64,000 nt of DNA from Chromobotia macracanthus. Taxonomy: Eukaryota; Chordata; Actinopteri; Cypriniformes; Botiidae. Position 1 is the stretch's first letter. The number at the start of each line of letters is the position of its first letter. The position numbers were made by a program, and so were the translations under genes. Positions 1 through 11,800 of the stretch are shown in pieces. The notes beneath the pieces are model-generated. The model did not search any database, was not told where the DNA came from, and saw only the letters and a program-made list of their open reading frames with translations. The stretch covers positions 5,001,001 through 5,065,000 of the forward strand of contig JAZGTH010000007.1 in NCBI GenBank assembly GCA_036877525.1. Reading direction: 5' to 3'.

Positions 1-874
1 ACTGTTTGTTTTTAAATGCTTTCCTTATTTGTATAATACTGCATAATGTATTTAAAAGCAACGCTAAAAGTAATTTAATAACTAACATATTTTCAGCTAC
101 CTCAAATGAAACACAATATGTGCATTTTTTAAGAATCAATTCAAGTGTGTCAGCCAGTCATATAAATGTAATGAAATCAGGCTGTTTTCTGAACACTTAT
201 TTACACAGATCAATGTATAGAAGTGTATTGAGGGTCCTAACAGAACCATTGATTGCTCCAGGTCAGATAAAGAGACTGCATAGATAAAGGCCTCAACCCT
301 TTGAAGAGTCTCTCTGTTTACACTCAGCAGACATTTGGTTTGTTAGGTGTGAAACATGACACACTGTCAAGTGTCTCGTCCATGCTAACTGGTTTATCTC
401 GGGCTGAAACACAATGCAGACCATTTGCCAAATGTCCCAGTTCCCTTTGAGTCAAGTGCAGATACACATTTCTGTCTGATAAAATTCAAAGTGTTTTTTT
501 CAGGCTGACCGAAAACCTTTACAGTCATATTTTCTACATTTGAGCCCAGAAATGGAAAATATTAGTTGATAAAAAGAAAAAAATTCTAATGGAAAAAGCT
601 ATTAGGTCAGTTAGGGGTCAAGTTAGATTGAAAATAGAATTGTCTGAAAATAATAGCTGTGTACTGAACTCTTCTGCTAAGACTTCTGCAGTCTGAAGTG
701 TTGAATCAGTGACTTGATATCAGATTAACGCAACACAAAAGCATGTGAGTAATCCAGCCCATTACGCTAATTCCATTTAGTAAGTGTCTGATCTCTGAGC
801 AAGACATAGTTCAGTGACTCTGTTATAGCACTTGCTCAACTAAATCTAAACTAAATCTATCCATTTTTCTCACC

Positions 875-1004
<130 letters not shown>

Positions 1005-4000
1005 GTCATCCATCCAACCATCCATCTAATCATATAGGCAGCACTGAGATGGGTGTCTTGAAGTATCTGAAAAGAAATCAACATGCCAAATCTTGCTTTT
1101 AATGCTTCTCCGTTGTTTATTGTTGCTGTTACATATGAAAGTCCTACCGAGACGACAACAACATGAATTTTACAGTTAGCAGGGATGGCAGGGTGTCTAA
1201 ATCCTGGATTTGACACCATTTGACAGTTAACACCAGACAATTAGAGGAAATGAGTTGTTTGCTGTTAAGAGGCTTATAAAACTCATCTTGAGCTTTAGCC
1301 ATTCATCTCGGATGCATCTGTCATCTCCAGGTTAAAATCTTGTGGTCTGAGACTGAGTCGTGTTCCTCGTCTATTTCTGTAGGTGAGAAGGCCATTAAAA
1401 CTGTGACATGAAAACAGCAGCATTTTAAATGGCAACATGCACACTGACTGATCTTTGAGGCAAGCTGTGATGTTATGCAGATCTTTTTGAAAGCACACAA
1501 GAAAACTCAGTGGTTATTGTTCTTGTATTGAATGTTTCAGACAGCGCACAGTCTCAGGATTAGACGGATGGTGTTTTGGCAGTAAGATGTGTGATTAAAG
1601 AAAGATCACAGCTTGATTAAGATGTGTTTGCTGGGCCTAAGAGTATTACTGAGTGCTAACAAGCCAGGCCATCTGTTGTGCTATAAAGATGTTTAACTGT
1701 AATGAAGAAAAGAAACAGGCAGGAGATGGTTTCGATCCATCATCTGTTCTTTTTTAACATGTCTTATAGTTTCTATCTTCGCCTGATGTATTTGCATATG
1801 CATAAAACTGCACTAAAATAAGACTGAACAAAGTCACAAGGAAAACATTTGAAAATCTGTGAACATGAATGTGTGAACATTGCAGGTAGTCACATACTTG
1901 ATTCTTTAAAATTTGCTGGAATTTGATTCGCTTGTGAATTGTCAGCATGATGGATATTTGTGTATTGTACTGAAAAACTATATATAGTTTGTCCAGATGT
2001 GTGACCAAAACTAGCTGAAATTTGAGCATGAATGCATGTTGTATGTTTAAGTGTCTGGACATCTTTAAAACGTATGACTTTCATTGCATTAAATAGCAAA
2101 ATATCAAAGAATGTGTTATCTGCAAACAAATAATGCAGAGATTAACGCTCTCTCATACAGTAAACGTGCGCATAAAATCTTTATTTCCAACTGGTCCCAG
2201 AGTAGAACTGAAATGTGATATTCAGTAAACATTTCAAGCTTGTTTACAACATTCAGATGTAACAATGCCAAGATTTTTTCCACCATATTCTATATTTATG
2301 ATTGATTAAGCTGTTAATATTCTTGCGAACAGTCTTTGAGATGCACTGTTAGTTAATTGTCTGAATTCTAAATGCAGCCTCATTTAGTCTTTTTTGCAGC
2401 AGATCATTTGGCAAGACAACAGCTTGTTTATTTGTTTTCAAAGTTAAATCAGAGTTTCACAGTTAGAAAAATGGCACAACTTCAAAAAGTCCTGAATTCC
2501 TCCTGTGGGATGTCGGAATGCTTTCCTTGTCTTTCTGCCACATTCCTCTTATCTAACGGCAAGAATAGAATAGTTCGCATATGCTGAAAAACTTCCAAAA
2601 ATGAGATGCTTGAAAATCAAATTGCTGGCTTGTCACACTGTCGGCAAGTTAAACTATCAAGAAATTTGCTAAGCAAAGACCAATTACCGTAATGAAATGC
2701 ATGACATATTTTTTTCATTATTTAATACAAAATTAATTAGTCTATTAGGATGCACTTGAATTATACACACGTTCTCTGTAATTGGCTCTCGATGGAATTA
2801 CAACTGCGAAAGCAGATGTAGGCCAGTTGAATACAGATGTATAATGTGATATCGCTCAAAGCCCTGATTGCATGATAGAACTAAGACTGGCATCAATTTT
2901 GCATTGAATAAGAAGACAGGGACATAGTGAAAGATACTTTTCATATGGGGCGATTTTAGAGCTTGACATAGAGCACAGAAATAAGACAGAATAAAAGATC
3001 GGAGAGGAGAGGATACAAAAGAGAAATGATACATTCATGTTTCTCTGTGAGACCTTCAAGAATCCTGCATATATTAACATGAATTCATCACGGCTTTAAC
3101 AGGGCGTATCATGGCTTTAACAAGGCTGTTGGCCTCTTTCATGAACCTGTCAAGATTCATATTACTACTAAATCACAAAAAAGAATTAAGAAATGATACT
3201 TTGTTTAAAATAAATTAGATGTTTTTGGGCTATTAAAACCATTGCCATGAATACAAAAATTACGTTTTTAAAGAACATAATTATGTATGTACAGTAAATA
3301 TATTACAGTAATAAAAATAAGCATTTTTGTGGTAATAAGTGCTTGGAAAGAAAAGAGTGCTTGATGCTCATTTAAATGATGTTTCATTACAAAAATATAG
3401 CAGTGGACCTTAATTAGGCCTCATTTTCTTTATGCAAAATGTAATTTCTTATTTTTCTCAAGTGATTTTGGGGTGAGATATGAAACATATGCCTGAATTG
3501 TACTTCAGGAGATTCGCCCTGTTTCTTCAGCAGTTCTGAGTGAGCAGATGATGGTATTTTGGTTTTAACCTTTGTGATGACACCTATGTTAATATACCCC
3601 AGGACAGAAGGGAATAGCACCATCTTAATGCCTGAAGTGTTGCTTCTGTTATCACTTTTGTAAGCCGCACTGAAAGCCTGAGATTTGCATTATTTCACAG
3701 GTTTGTCTGTTTGTGTAATCTTTAAATATAATGTAGGCAAACAGATTTGTAATTTCATGTGAAACACAGGGCTCAAACTCAAGAAGTTACTCGACTACTT
3801 ATGATGAAATTAGTAAATTAATAGAAATTGAATTCCAATGAATGGAATTGTAACAGCAGTGAGGCAAGCCGATGTTTATATAGTGTTGAGTTATGATTGA
3901 CAAGATCCGCTCCTTTCAAACCGTCATTTAGAGCTTTATTCTGAAAGCACAGTGGAAATGATTTTCCTCAAATGCATGAAATCATCTCACAGTGAAAACT

Positions 4001-4330
4001 CAAAATGGCCAATGGTCCAGCAACTGGCCTCAATGAAGTGCAAGTCATTGTCATGTTACAAATTACTTTCGATTTACTGAGGAAATTTGAATAATCCTAT
4101 GTTCCTTATGAATATGTAAATACAGGCTGCTCTGAAAGCCCCAAACCCATAGTTGCAAAACATCTGACTGAATGCTTTAATCCCATTATGCAGGCTAGAT
4201 TTCATGGCTTAAAATTGCCTTTCGCCACCTAAAGGTAAGAAAACAAAAATTTGCAATTGACACAAAATAGGCTTTTTGGTACTGACTTAATAGATAGGCC
4301 ATAGTTTTATAGTGCAGACACAGACACAGT

Positions 4331-4347
4331 GTATATATATATATATA

Positions 4348-4381
<34 letters not shown>
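4331..4381. repeat. (TA)n microsatellite, interrupted
   Basis: About 50 bp of alternating TA broken once by a short TCTC interruption. Confidence 0.95.
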
Positions 4382-4384
<3 letters not shown>

Positions 4385-5268
4385 TGATGTTATTATGCTA
4401 ATGATATAACGTGTAATGACAGATGTTACATTAAACCTATACAGTTCTCTGGTGGTCTCTTGTGTGTTTGAATCTCACTGTGTACATACCACAGTCAACA
4501 GGCAACAGCAGGTCTCACTGGAATATCATGGACCTATTAGCTTCTAATTCGTTGAAATACAATGTAAAATGGTCATTTTACAGCAATGTTCACTGAGTGC
4601 AGATATATACTAACAACAGATCCATAAGAGACAGCTGCACGTATTAATGGTCTTTTCTAAATAACAGACCGCTGGACCGTGTCTGTCCATTTAGAGAAGG
4701 AAGCAGATCCCTCCTTACAATGTGAGAAAATGGTTGTGGCATTTAGTATGTGACAGTATGTGCCCTGCATTACAACAGGTCCGGTCTCGATGATGTCATT
4801 ACAGCAAATACACCAGGGAGCACCAGTAGAGGGCAATAGAAACAGAGGGAAACATCTAATCTTTTGTTTGGACCTGAGATGTGCAAGGACATGAGTGTTA
4901 AAGGAGAAGTGTGTTTTCCTGCTGTCACATTACATGTGACACACACACTGTAGTTTAACTGCTGGGCATATAGTGTTTATTGCTATTCAGTGATTACTAT
5001 AATCTGTCTAGCTGTCCATCCATCCATCATTATATTTTACACTTGCGTACATAATGATAATATTCAGCCTCGCAGTATTTCTTGTGGTCTAGTTTTGCAG
5101 TAATATTTAAAAACTATTATTTCAATATGTCAAGGCTGTAAAAATAGATTTGAATGTTGTCTTGACAAAATTTTGACTAGAAGTTTAATGTTTGAATTAA
5201 GGTAAGCAAACTTAAATTATGTGTCAGTGGTAAACTGTCTTATGGGAGTTTCACATCACACTTTATTG

Positions 5269-5502
5269 TTCCCTACAACCAGGTACCAGATCACTCTCTA
5301 ATTCACCTATTTTGTTTCCTGCTGGTGGAATGAGCTGCCAGCCTCCACCCAAATCTGCAGAGATTCAGGAAACAACTTAAAACACACCTGTTTCTAGGCT
5401 GTAGACTAGTCTTGTTGGTTCTTATGGCAAAATGTTAAATGATCTCTCTGTGCAAGTTGCTTTGGATGGAAGCGTTTACTAAATACATAAATTTAAATGT
5501 AA
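5269..5502 (+). mobile_element. 3' end of a LINE (L2-like), truncated
   Basis: The block reads like the degenerate C-terminal coding end and 3' tail of a teleost L2/CR1-type LINE. It has a segment resembling TGGAATGAGCTGCCAGCCTC, then a pyrimidine-rich part, then the tail with TTGCTTTGGATGGAAGCGTTT and an AAATGTAA end. The tail matches the tails of the nearby SINEs, as expected if the SINEs borrow this LINE's reverse transcriptase. 5'-truncated, with no intact reading frame. Family name is from memory, not a search. Confidence 0.6.
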
Positions 5503-5672
5503 TTTTTAGGCTTGGGTTGTTAGTTAAGTGAGGGGCTCAGCACTTTTTGAGATACTGATAGCATCACATTTTATTACCTAAGCAATGTGTGCTATTGGAC
5601 TGAAGTTAATGAAATTGTTCTGTACTGTGTGTTTAAAAGGTTCTCTTAAAGAATTACTCTCTCTTTGTGTTT

Positions 5673-5799
5673 ATGTAGCTCACCTGGTATAGACTAGCAC
5701 CAAGGTCACGGGTCTGGATCTGGACTTGTATGCTGATGTGTATGTGTAGCATAATACTGCAAGTCATTTTGAATAAAAGTGTCTGCCAACTGTGTAAAT
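5673..5799 (+). mobile_element. tRNA-derived SINE (cyprinid type), diverged
   Basis: The head shows a degenerate A box (GTAGCTCACCTGGTATAG) and a B-box-like stretch near 5708-5720. The tail resembles the common cyprinid SINE tail (GCAAGTCATTTTGAATAAAA, then GTCTGCCAA and AAATG). It looks like an old, inactive copy. Confidence 0.7.
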
Positions 5800-5855
5800 G
5801 TCTTGCAGCCACATTGAGTTCTGGTCATATGGGTCTTTCCTAATATGCAGAATAT

Positions 5856-5975
5856 ATTCATTTATGCATTTGGCAGACACTTGTATCCAAAGTGACTTTC
5901 AGGATATAAAATTTATCAGTGCATATGTTCCCTGGGTATCGAACCCACAACTTTTGCAATGCTAACACAATGCCC
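5856..5975 (-). mobile_element. tRNA-derived SINE, reverse orientation
   Basis: Read on the minus strand it has the B-box-like GGTTCGATACCC near 5937-5950 and the tail AAGTCACTTTGGATACAAG, then GTCTGCCAAATGCATAAATG. It sits 57 bp from a plus-strand copy, making an inverted SINE pair. The 5' A box is missing or degraded. Confidence 0.75.
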
Positions 5976-8010
5976 CTAAAACGGACACCACCAATACATA
6001 TGCATAATAATAAGAATGTATAATAAGAATATATGCACATTGGATGAAATAATTTCAGCCTTTATAAAGATTGACATAAAATTTGTCACTTTGGTGAAAT
6101 GACTGATTTTTAATCATTTCCTAGTTTGAGCAGATGTTGCCATTGTCTTCTAAAAACTGTCCAGGTGTTGTTTTTCACTTCCCTTAATTAAATTAGCAAT
6201 GCATGTGATAAATTGTGTTAGTGATGTTTTGAAGTATTTCGAAACATTCATCTTTTAAAAGTTACTAAGCTTGAAAAGTTCTGCAGAACAGGAATAATCA
6301 TTTAAATATGTTTTTTTTCAGTGACACTAAAAATCTTTACATATGAAATTATCAGACTGGATGTTTTTATGAGACTTTTTGTACTCTTTCTTCATCTTGG
6401 CCCAAATTTGCTGTGATTTGATTAGAATAGAGATATTTTCACACAGTAAAGCCCTTGATGACTTGAGACTGTTGTGGTAGGAGGCAGTGATGGAGCAAGA
6501 GAAAAGTGACATGACAAATATTTCATTTCCTCACTGAATAGGGAACAACAGTTGGGCTAAAGATGCGCCCCCCACCATATTTAGAGTCTTCGTGACAGTG
6601 TTCCACCCCAGAGCGTGTATCCCAGCTGTCGCCCACAATCCACCATGGGAACGAATGGCATAACTCCTCATCAAAAGATTTTACCCACCCCCCTCCCCTC
6701 ACACTTTTGCTCTCAGGAAACTGTTACATGAAACTTTGATTTGGCTGAATTGGTTTTCGCAGAACCTCTACGAGCCAAGGCACAGATTTCATTCCAAAGA
6801 GAGGAACCAAATGCTGGGCTGAAGTGAGCCATCTGTGATACAGTTACCCTGTACTGTCTGTGCCATTAAACCGAATATATTATTATTCAGGTAGCTGTAA
6901 ACCATCTGTTTTATTATTCAGGTACCTATAAACATGTTGACTTTAGCTTATTATTTTGCTTAGCAAGTTTCTTTTTAACCTGTAATTCCTCTATGATGAT
7001 AGTTCCCAGAGGAACAATGTTATTTCTCAGTGGTTGCTCTTTCATAGCTCAGGAGCTTTGATGGGAGATCTCAGTTGTTTTATTTAAGCTTCAGCTTTCT
7101 CAGATGTTTCTTCTAAAATTGCTTGGGAGAAATAAAAATGAAAACAATGAAACAAATACATTAAAATACACTGTTAAAATATATTGAAGAGTATGGAATT
7201 GTGGCATTACTGTAGATTTTGATTGCAGATTTGGAAAGTCTGAGCTCATCTCTTCTGAAACTCTAATGGAGACATTTGTAAGATTTCTGGGTCTTTTTCT
7301 TAGGAGAAATATCTGAGACACAAGAGACTTAGGAGACAAACGTTTCCATCTGCTCTTCATTTATTCCCACTGCTGCCTAGGAGAAATAATGGAGATATTA
7401 AAGAGATCTCATCTGAGATTTTCCATTGCTATGGGTTGATCTAAAAGTAAAAAACTGCCCATATAGAAGCAGACAGTGTGAACGTGGATTACAGCAGTTT
7501 ATGTGTCAATGGTGAAAATGTGTCCTGTATCTGGATTGCTTTCAGAATCATACTCTGATGCATTTAATGCAGTAACGTGAAATCAGAAATCGTGAAATTT
7601 GGTTCAGACCAGAAACATGCTAATAACACCAGTCTGCTGACTTTACTGTTGCTGGACAGTCCAGTTCAGTGTTTGTTCCCCCCCGAATGTAAAACAAAAG
7701 TATGAAAAAGGAAAAACTGCCAAATGAAAAATGATGTTCCAGGTGGATCTATTCATCTCAGCTCAGGCTGAAGGCCACAATGTTCTCACTTCTTCCTACA
7801 ATCTATCATTTATAAACAGAGAGACTTTGTATGCACCTTCTTATCAGAGTAGCTCCATCAACCAAGGAAGTTATGAATGTATTGAAGAGCAGAATGTGGG
7901 ACTTTGATATTTATGTTTGGAGTGATGCAGAAGTAGTTTTTTAATATTTTAACCTGCTAGCTGTAACGGTGTCCTAGAGCCTCTGAAACACACATGCCGC
8001 ACACACACAC

Positions 8011-8172
8011 ATTTGTCTTTGTGAGGACGTTCATTGACACAATACAATCTCTAGCCTCTTACCCTAACCTTACCATCCCAGCTAAATGCCTAACCCCTAC
8101 CTATACTTTAAATCTAATTCTAACCTTAACCCTAAAACCAAGTCTTAACCCTCATGCAGCCTTTTAAAGGGG
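8011..8172. repeat. Teleost interspersed repeat with CCCTAA-like core
   Basis: The block starts with a (CA)n stretch and TTTGTGAGGACGTTCATTG, then has a core of imperfect CCCTAACC/TTAACC units, and ends near CCCTCATGCAGCC. Similar interspersed blocks are common in fish genomes. The units are too degenerate for a telomere array. It lies immediately 5' of the ectopic ednrb fragment. Confidence 0.6.
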
Positions 8173-8224
8173 TGTCAGAAACTTAATGATGAAATAAAAA
8201 GTCACAAAAAATATATTAATATAA

Positions 8225-8495
8225 ATATCTTTATTGGTTTGCCTATCAGTGTTTATAAGGTAACTTTGCTGGTTTGTAAATAGAGCTTATCGCTTCAAAC
8301 TGAGATCCTGTGGCAACATTATTAGCAGGATGATATTGCTTTATTGTGTTTTGTAGCTGCTGGCTGTGGACTGGCCGTTCGGTGTTGCGCTCTGTAAACT
8401 GCTGCCATTTATTCAGAAAACGTCTGCTGGTATAACAGTTCTGAGCTTGTGTGCACTGAGCATAGACAGGTGAGAGTGTTTTACTGCATATATTT
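8225..8495 (+). pseudogene. Ectopic partial copy of ednrb (exon 1 end, intron 1, exon 2)
   Basis: This 271-bp segment matches the reverse complement of 44702-44972 with about seven differences by eye, all substitutions. It contains the last 12 codons of receptor exon 1 (ending TATAAG at 8259), a full 97-bp intron (8260-8356, the same length as in the parent) with intact gt and ag, all 113 bp of exon 2 (8357-8469), and 26 bp of intron 2. Exon 2 stays open and encodes LLAVDWPFGVALCKLLPF and the SID of the DRY region; one Val becomes Ala (V164A in parent numbering). The intron is retained, so it arose by DNA-level duplication, not retroposition. It lacks a start, exons 3-7 and any neighbouring receptor exon, so it cannot make a receptor. 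Patchy similarity (GTGCATTAGTGA) may extend to about 8520 after a deletion. Confidence 0.93.
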
Positions 8496-8548
8496 CACCT
8501 GTCAGATGTGCATTAGTGATGTTACAGTGATTTTATTATGGGTTCTTT

Positions 8549-8835
8549 CCCAACAATTTTAGGTTGTAAAAACGTTTTCCTAACATTTCCATTAATAACA
8601 AATATGATTTTGAAAGTTCTAAGAACATTCAAAACATTCAGTTTTTTAAACATTGTATTAACATTATTGCTTGGTTATAAGAACGTTATTTTTTATTCTT
8701 TAACATTAAAACATTCTACATTCAGCAACATTTTATATATATATATATATTATATTTAATTTAAAAAGCATTTTACTAACGTTACCGCAATAACTTTTTT
8801 TTGACATTCCTTTATAACGTTCACTGTTAGCTGGG
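8549..8835 (-). mobile_element. MITE copy 1 (AACGTT-rich, CCCAGCTAAC ends)
   Basis: This is a non-autonomous, palindrome-like element of about 290 bp rich in AACGTT/AACATT. Its right end reads CACTGTTAGCTGGG, the inverse of the left end of copy 3. Its left end, CCCAACAATTTTAG, is the inverse of copy 3's right end with a small deletion. It is therefore in the opposite orientation to copy 3. It carries an internal (TA)n run near 8734-8750. No transposase frame is present. Confidence 0.75.
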
Positions 8836-11800
8836 TTTTTCTGAAGCAGACTAAATCACAGATGTGCTAAAAATAATAGCATTTATTATTCATAAATGAA
8901 ATTAAAGTTCATTAGCTTAACTGTTCATTCGATTAGCTCTGGGCTGTTGATGGTTTCCAAGCAACATGTTAATACAGAATGTGTATTTTCATGTGATGTT
9001 TCAGTGTTTGTGATTATTTTACAACCTTTTAACACCAAACTCTGTTGAAGTCAGTTGTGAGTCCAGTGTACGTGTGCTTGCACTTGTATAACACACAGAG
9101 TTGCTTATGTAGAAGATGCCGTTAGATTTGGAACAGAGTCTGTATGTTTTTAGAGCGAATTTTTCTATAATTCAGCTTTCCCACCAGAGCTGTGACCTCT
9201 GGTGCCAAAAAGGTCAAGGTGTCAACAGGCAAGCAAGAAAGATGTTGTTCTGTCAAGCCTCATCCATCCAAAGCTCTCTCTCGCTCTCCTTTTGTGACAT
9301 TAGGTCTCTATTTTTCATTTTTGTTCATTCAACAGTCTCTCTCTTTTCATATCCACTACACACATTTCTGAGAATGATTATGTTTTCATTCTAGCCAGAG
9401 GGATTTGAACTCTCTGCATGGGTTCTGTGGTCATTCTCAGCGGAACAAAACCTTTTTGTCAGACATTCCTGCTTGTCATTTTTAATCTTAGCAGCTTTCC
9501 AAGGAATACAGTGACATCCTGCAGATCTGTATGTCAGATTGGAGTTCACTTTCTCGTACAGTCGTATGTATTTGTGTCATCATATCTGATATTATTTTTC
9601 ATTCTTATCTCACACTGAAAATGGAAGATCATTTTGAGCACATTGCATTATGGGATACCATAGTATTACATGTAGTTTACGTACTGCAGATTTTGGCAAA
9701 TGTACCTGGTCATCAGGCTGTTTTATACAAATAAAATTTGCATACTGGGCACCACATACACACTGTATACTGCTTTACATTAAAAGAAGGATGGAATTTT
9801 TAAGCATTTTTAACACATTTTTGAAATGGTCTTCAAAATATTCTGACTCTCAACATTGAGGAAGCTAGTCTGTTTAGCTTTTTGCTGAACTGGATTCAAA
9901 CGCACGTGTGTGCACGGCACACACGCACGCACACACACATTTATAATAAAGACTCAAATTATAGATGTTCATAGCCATTTCCTGGCCAATTTTATACCCT
10001 GCACCTCTTTTCAAGCATCAGAAGTAATTTGAAGCCCAGCGCATTGAAATCCTGTCTCTGCCTCTCTAATATACTCTGTTCCGCAAGCTTCTCGGCTCCT
10101 GGTGAGATTTCAAATAAATTCTTCATTGGCCTGTCATTTTGCTTCTGAGCTGCTATCAGGCCTGAGAAAGGGGCCATAGTGATCCTCCATAAAATTGCTA
10201 CATTGCGCGGAGCTCCCCCACATTTCCTCTGCTTTGGGTGCTGTGAACTGTGAATTCTTTATGTGAACAGGAGACGACCGGCAGCGGTGGGCTGAAGAGC
10301 TGGGCTTCTGTTTCCATCTGAAGCTGCTTGACGTGCTGAGGTTTGGCATGTCGTTCTCCACTCTGCTTTGGGAACCTATTTGAATGAAGCGACTCAACAA
10401 AGAACTCTCATATGTTTTTATGTGCAATACGTCTATGGAGATGAGACATGTTGGCATCTATCTCATGTTACAAAGTAAGAAATATATGAAATGAAATATA
10501 TTGCAAGCATTCATACGTCTATATATGGTGCTACAGTCAAAACACAACAATAAAAAATCACTGTATTAACGCAACATGAATTTGATTAGCCATTAATGAC
10601 TATTAACAATACACTATTACTGCTCCATTCAAATGCGGAACAACTCTATTCAAACATTTAAACAGCGCTGTCGCTTCTACAGCATTAATGCAACATGCAT
10701 GCTGACACATGCTAACGCGAATGCAGCCAAACACCCCAGTTCAACTCCTGAAATGAGGACGCTGCATCAGGTCACTTCCTAGCCAGAACCCCCTGGTGCT
10801 CCAGAGCTTGTGTGTGCCGGAACAGATGTGGATTCTTATTGAAGGAACGGGAAATTAAGAACTAGGCACTTACTCAAGAAAAAGAAGGAAATCTGTTTGG
10901 CAAATCTAGCTCATCAGGGGTATTGTGTAGAGCGCGTGTGGGAATCAGGCACTGGTTTGTTTTCATGCCCTGTAATTTAGACCCTTAAGAATTCTTTTCA
11001 AAATCCTTGTTCCTAATGCTTGAATTGAGCTCCAAAACAGCCAATCAGGATGCGTCTCAGAATAATGCCAGCAATCTTGTGTCTGTCAATTCTGACACCC
11101 AGCAAATGTGCTTATTTTCTGTTAGAGCAAGAATGAGCCAGTTTCCTTCCATCTTGCGCCAGGTCAATTAAATCCAGCACGGGCCTCCATTTGTGCCGAA
11201 ATCATCCGCTGCATTACAAATTTGTTTGGTCCAGTTTTAGAATTTGCAGTTTATTTCTTTATTGTTTCTTATTGTTATAGCACCACATTTGCATAGATAA
11301 TGTCTATAAAGGCACAGAAACGCAAAAAAGGCCCTTTTTCAAAACCTATACAAATGACAATTTAAGTGTATCAGAGGCGTACTCTTAACACACTACACAA
11401 AATGGGAGGTATAATTACGCCGCCTTATTTATCAAATATGTAGATGTGTGACTTAAAGAGCTCAATTTAATTAAAATGGACAATGTTTGCCAATATTTGT
11501 GCGCATGTTTTAATGCTTATTAAAGTATTGCAAGCAGACGATAACATCAGACTCAGTTAAAATCAAGTCTTCTGTTATCTTCGTGATGTTCGTATGATAG
11601 AGTTGCTGCCTGTGTAGAGCATCCAAATGAGCTGCCTACAGAGGGTGCTGCCTATATAGGCAGCTCACTAGAGTTTTATTACAAGCTCAGGATGATTGGA
11701 TCTCTTTGATATATAACTAGTGTTGTTCGTATATTGGTCATCCTAATATCTAAATGTTTACACGTGAAAAACAACAGCATGCTAATATGTCTCCTGTGAG

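Noticed and set aside
8068..8140. CCCTAA-like units suggesting an interstitial telomere
   Set aside because: The units are irregular and embedded in a known type of fish interspersed repeat; a short CCCTAACCCTAACCCTA at about 37754 is likewise too short.
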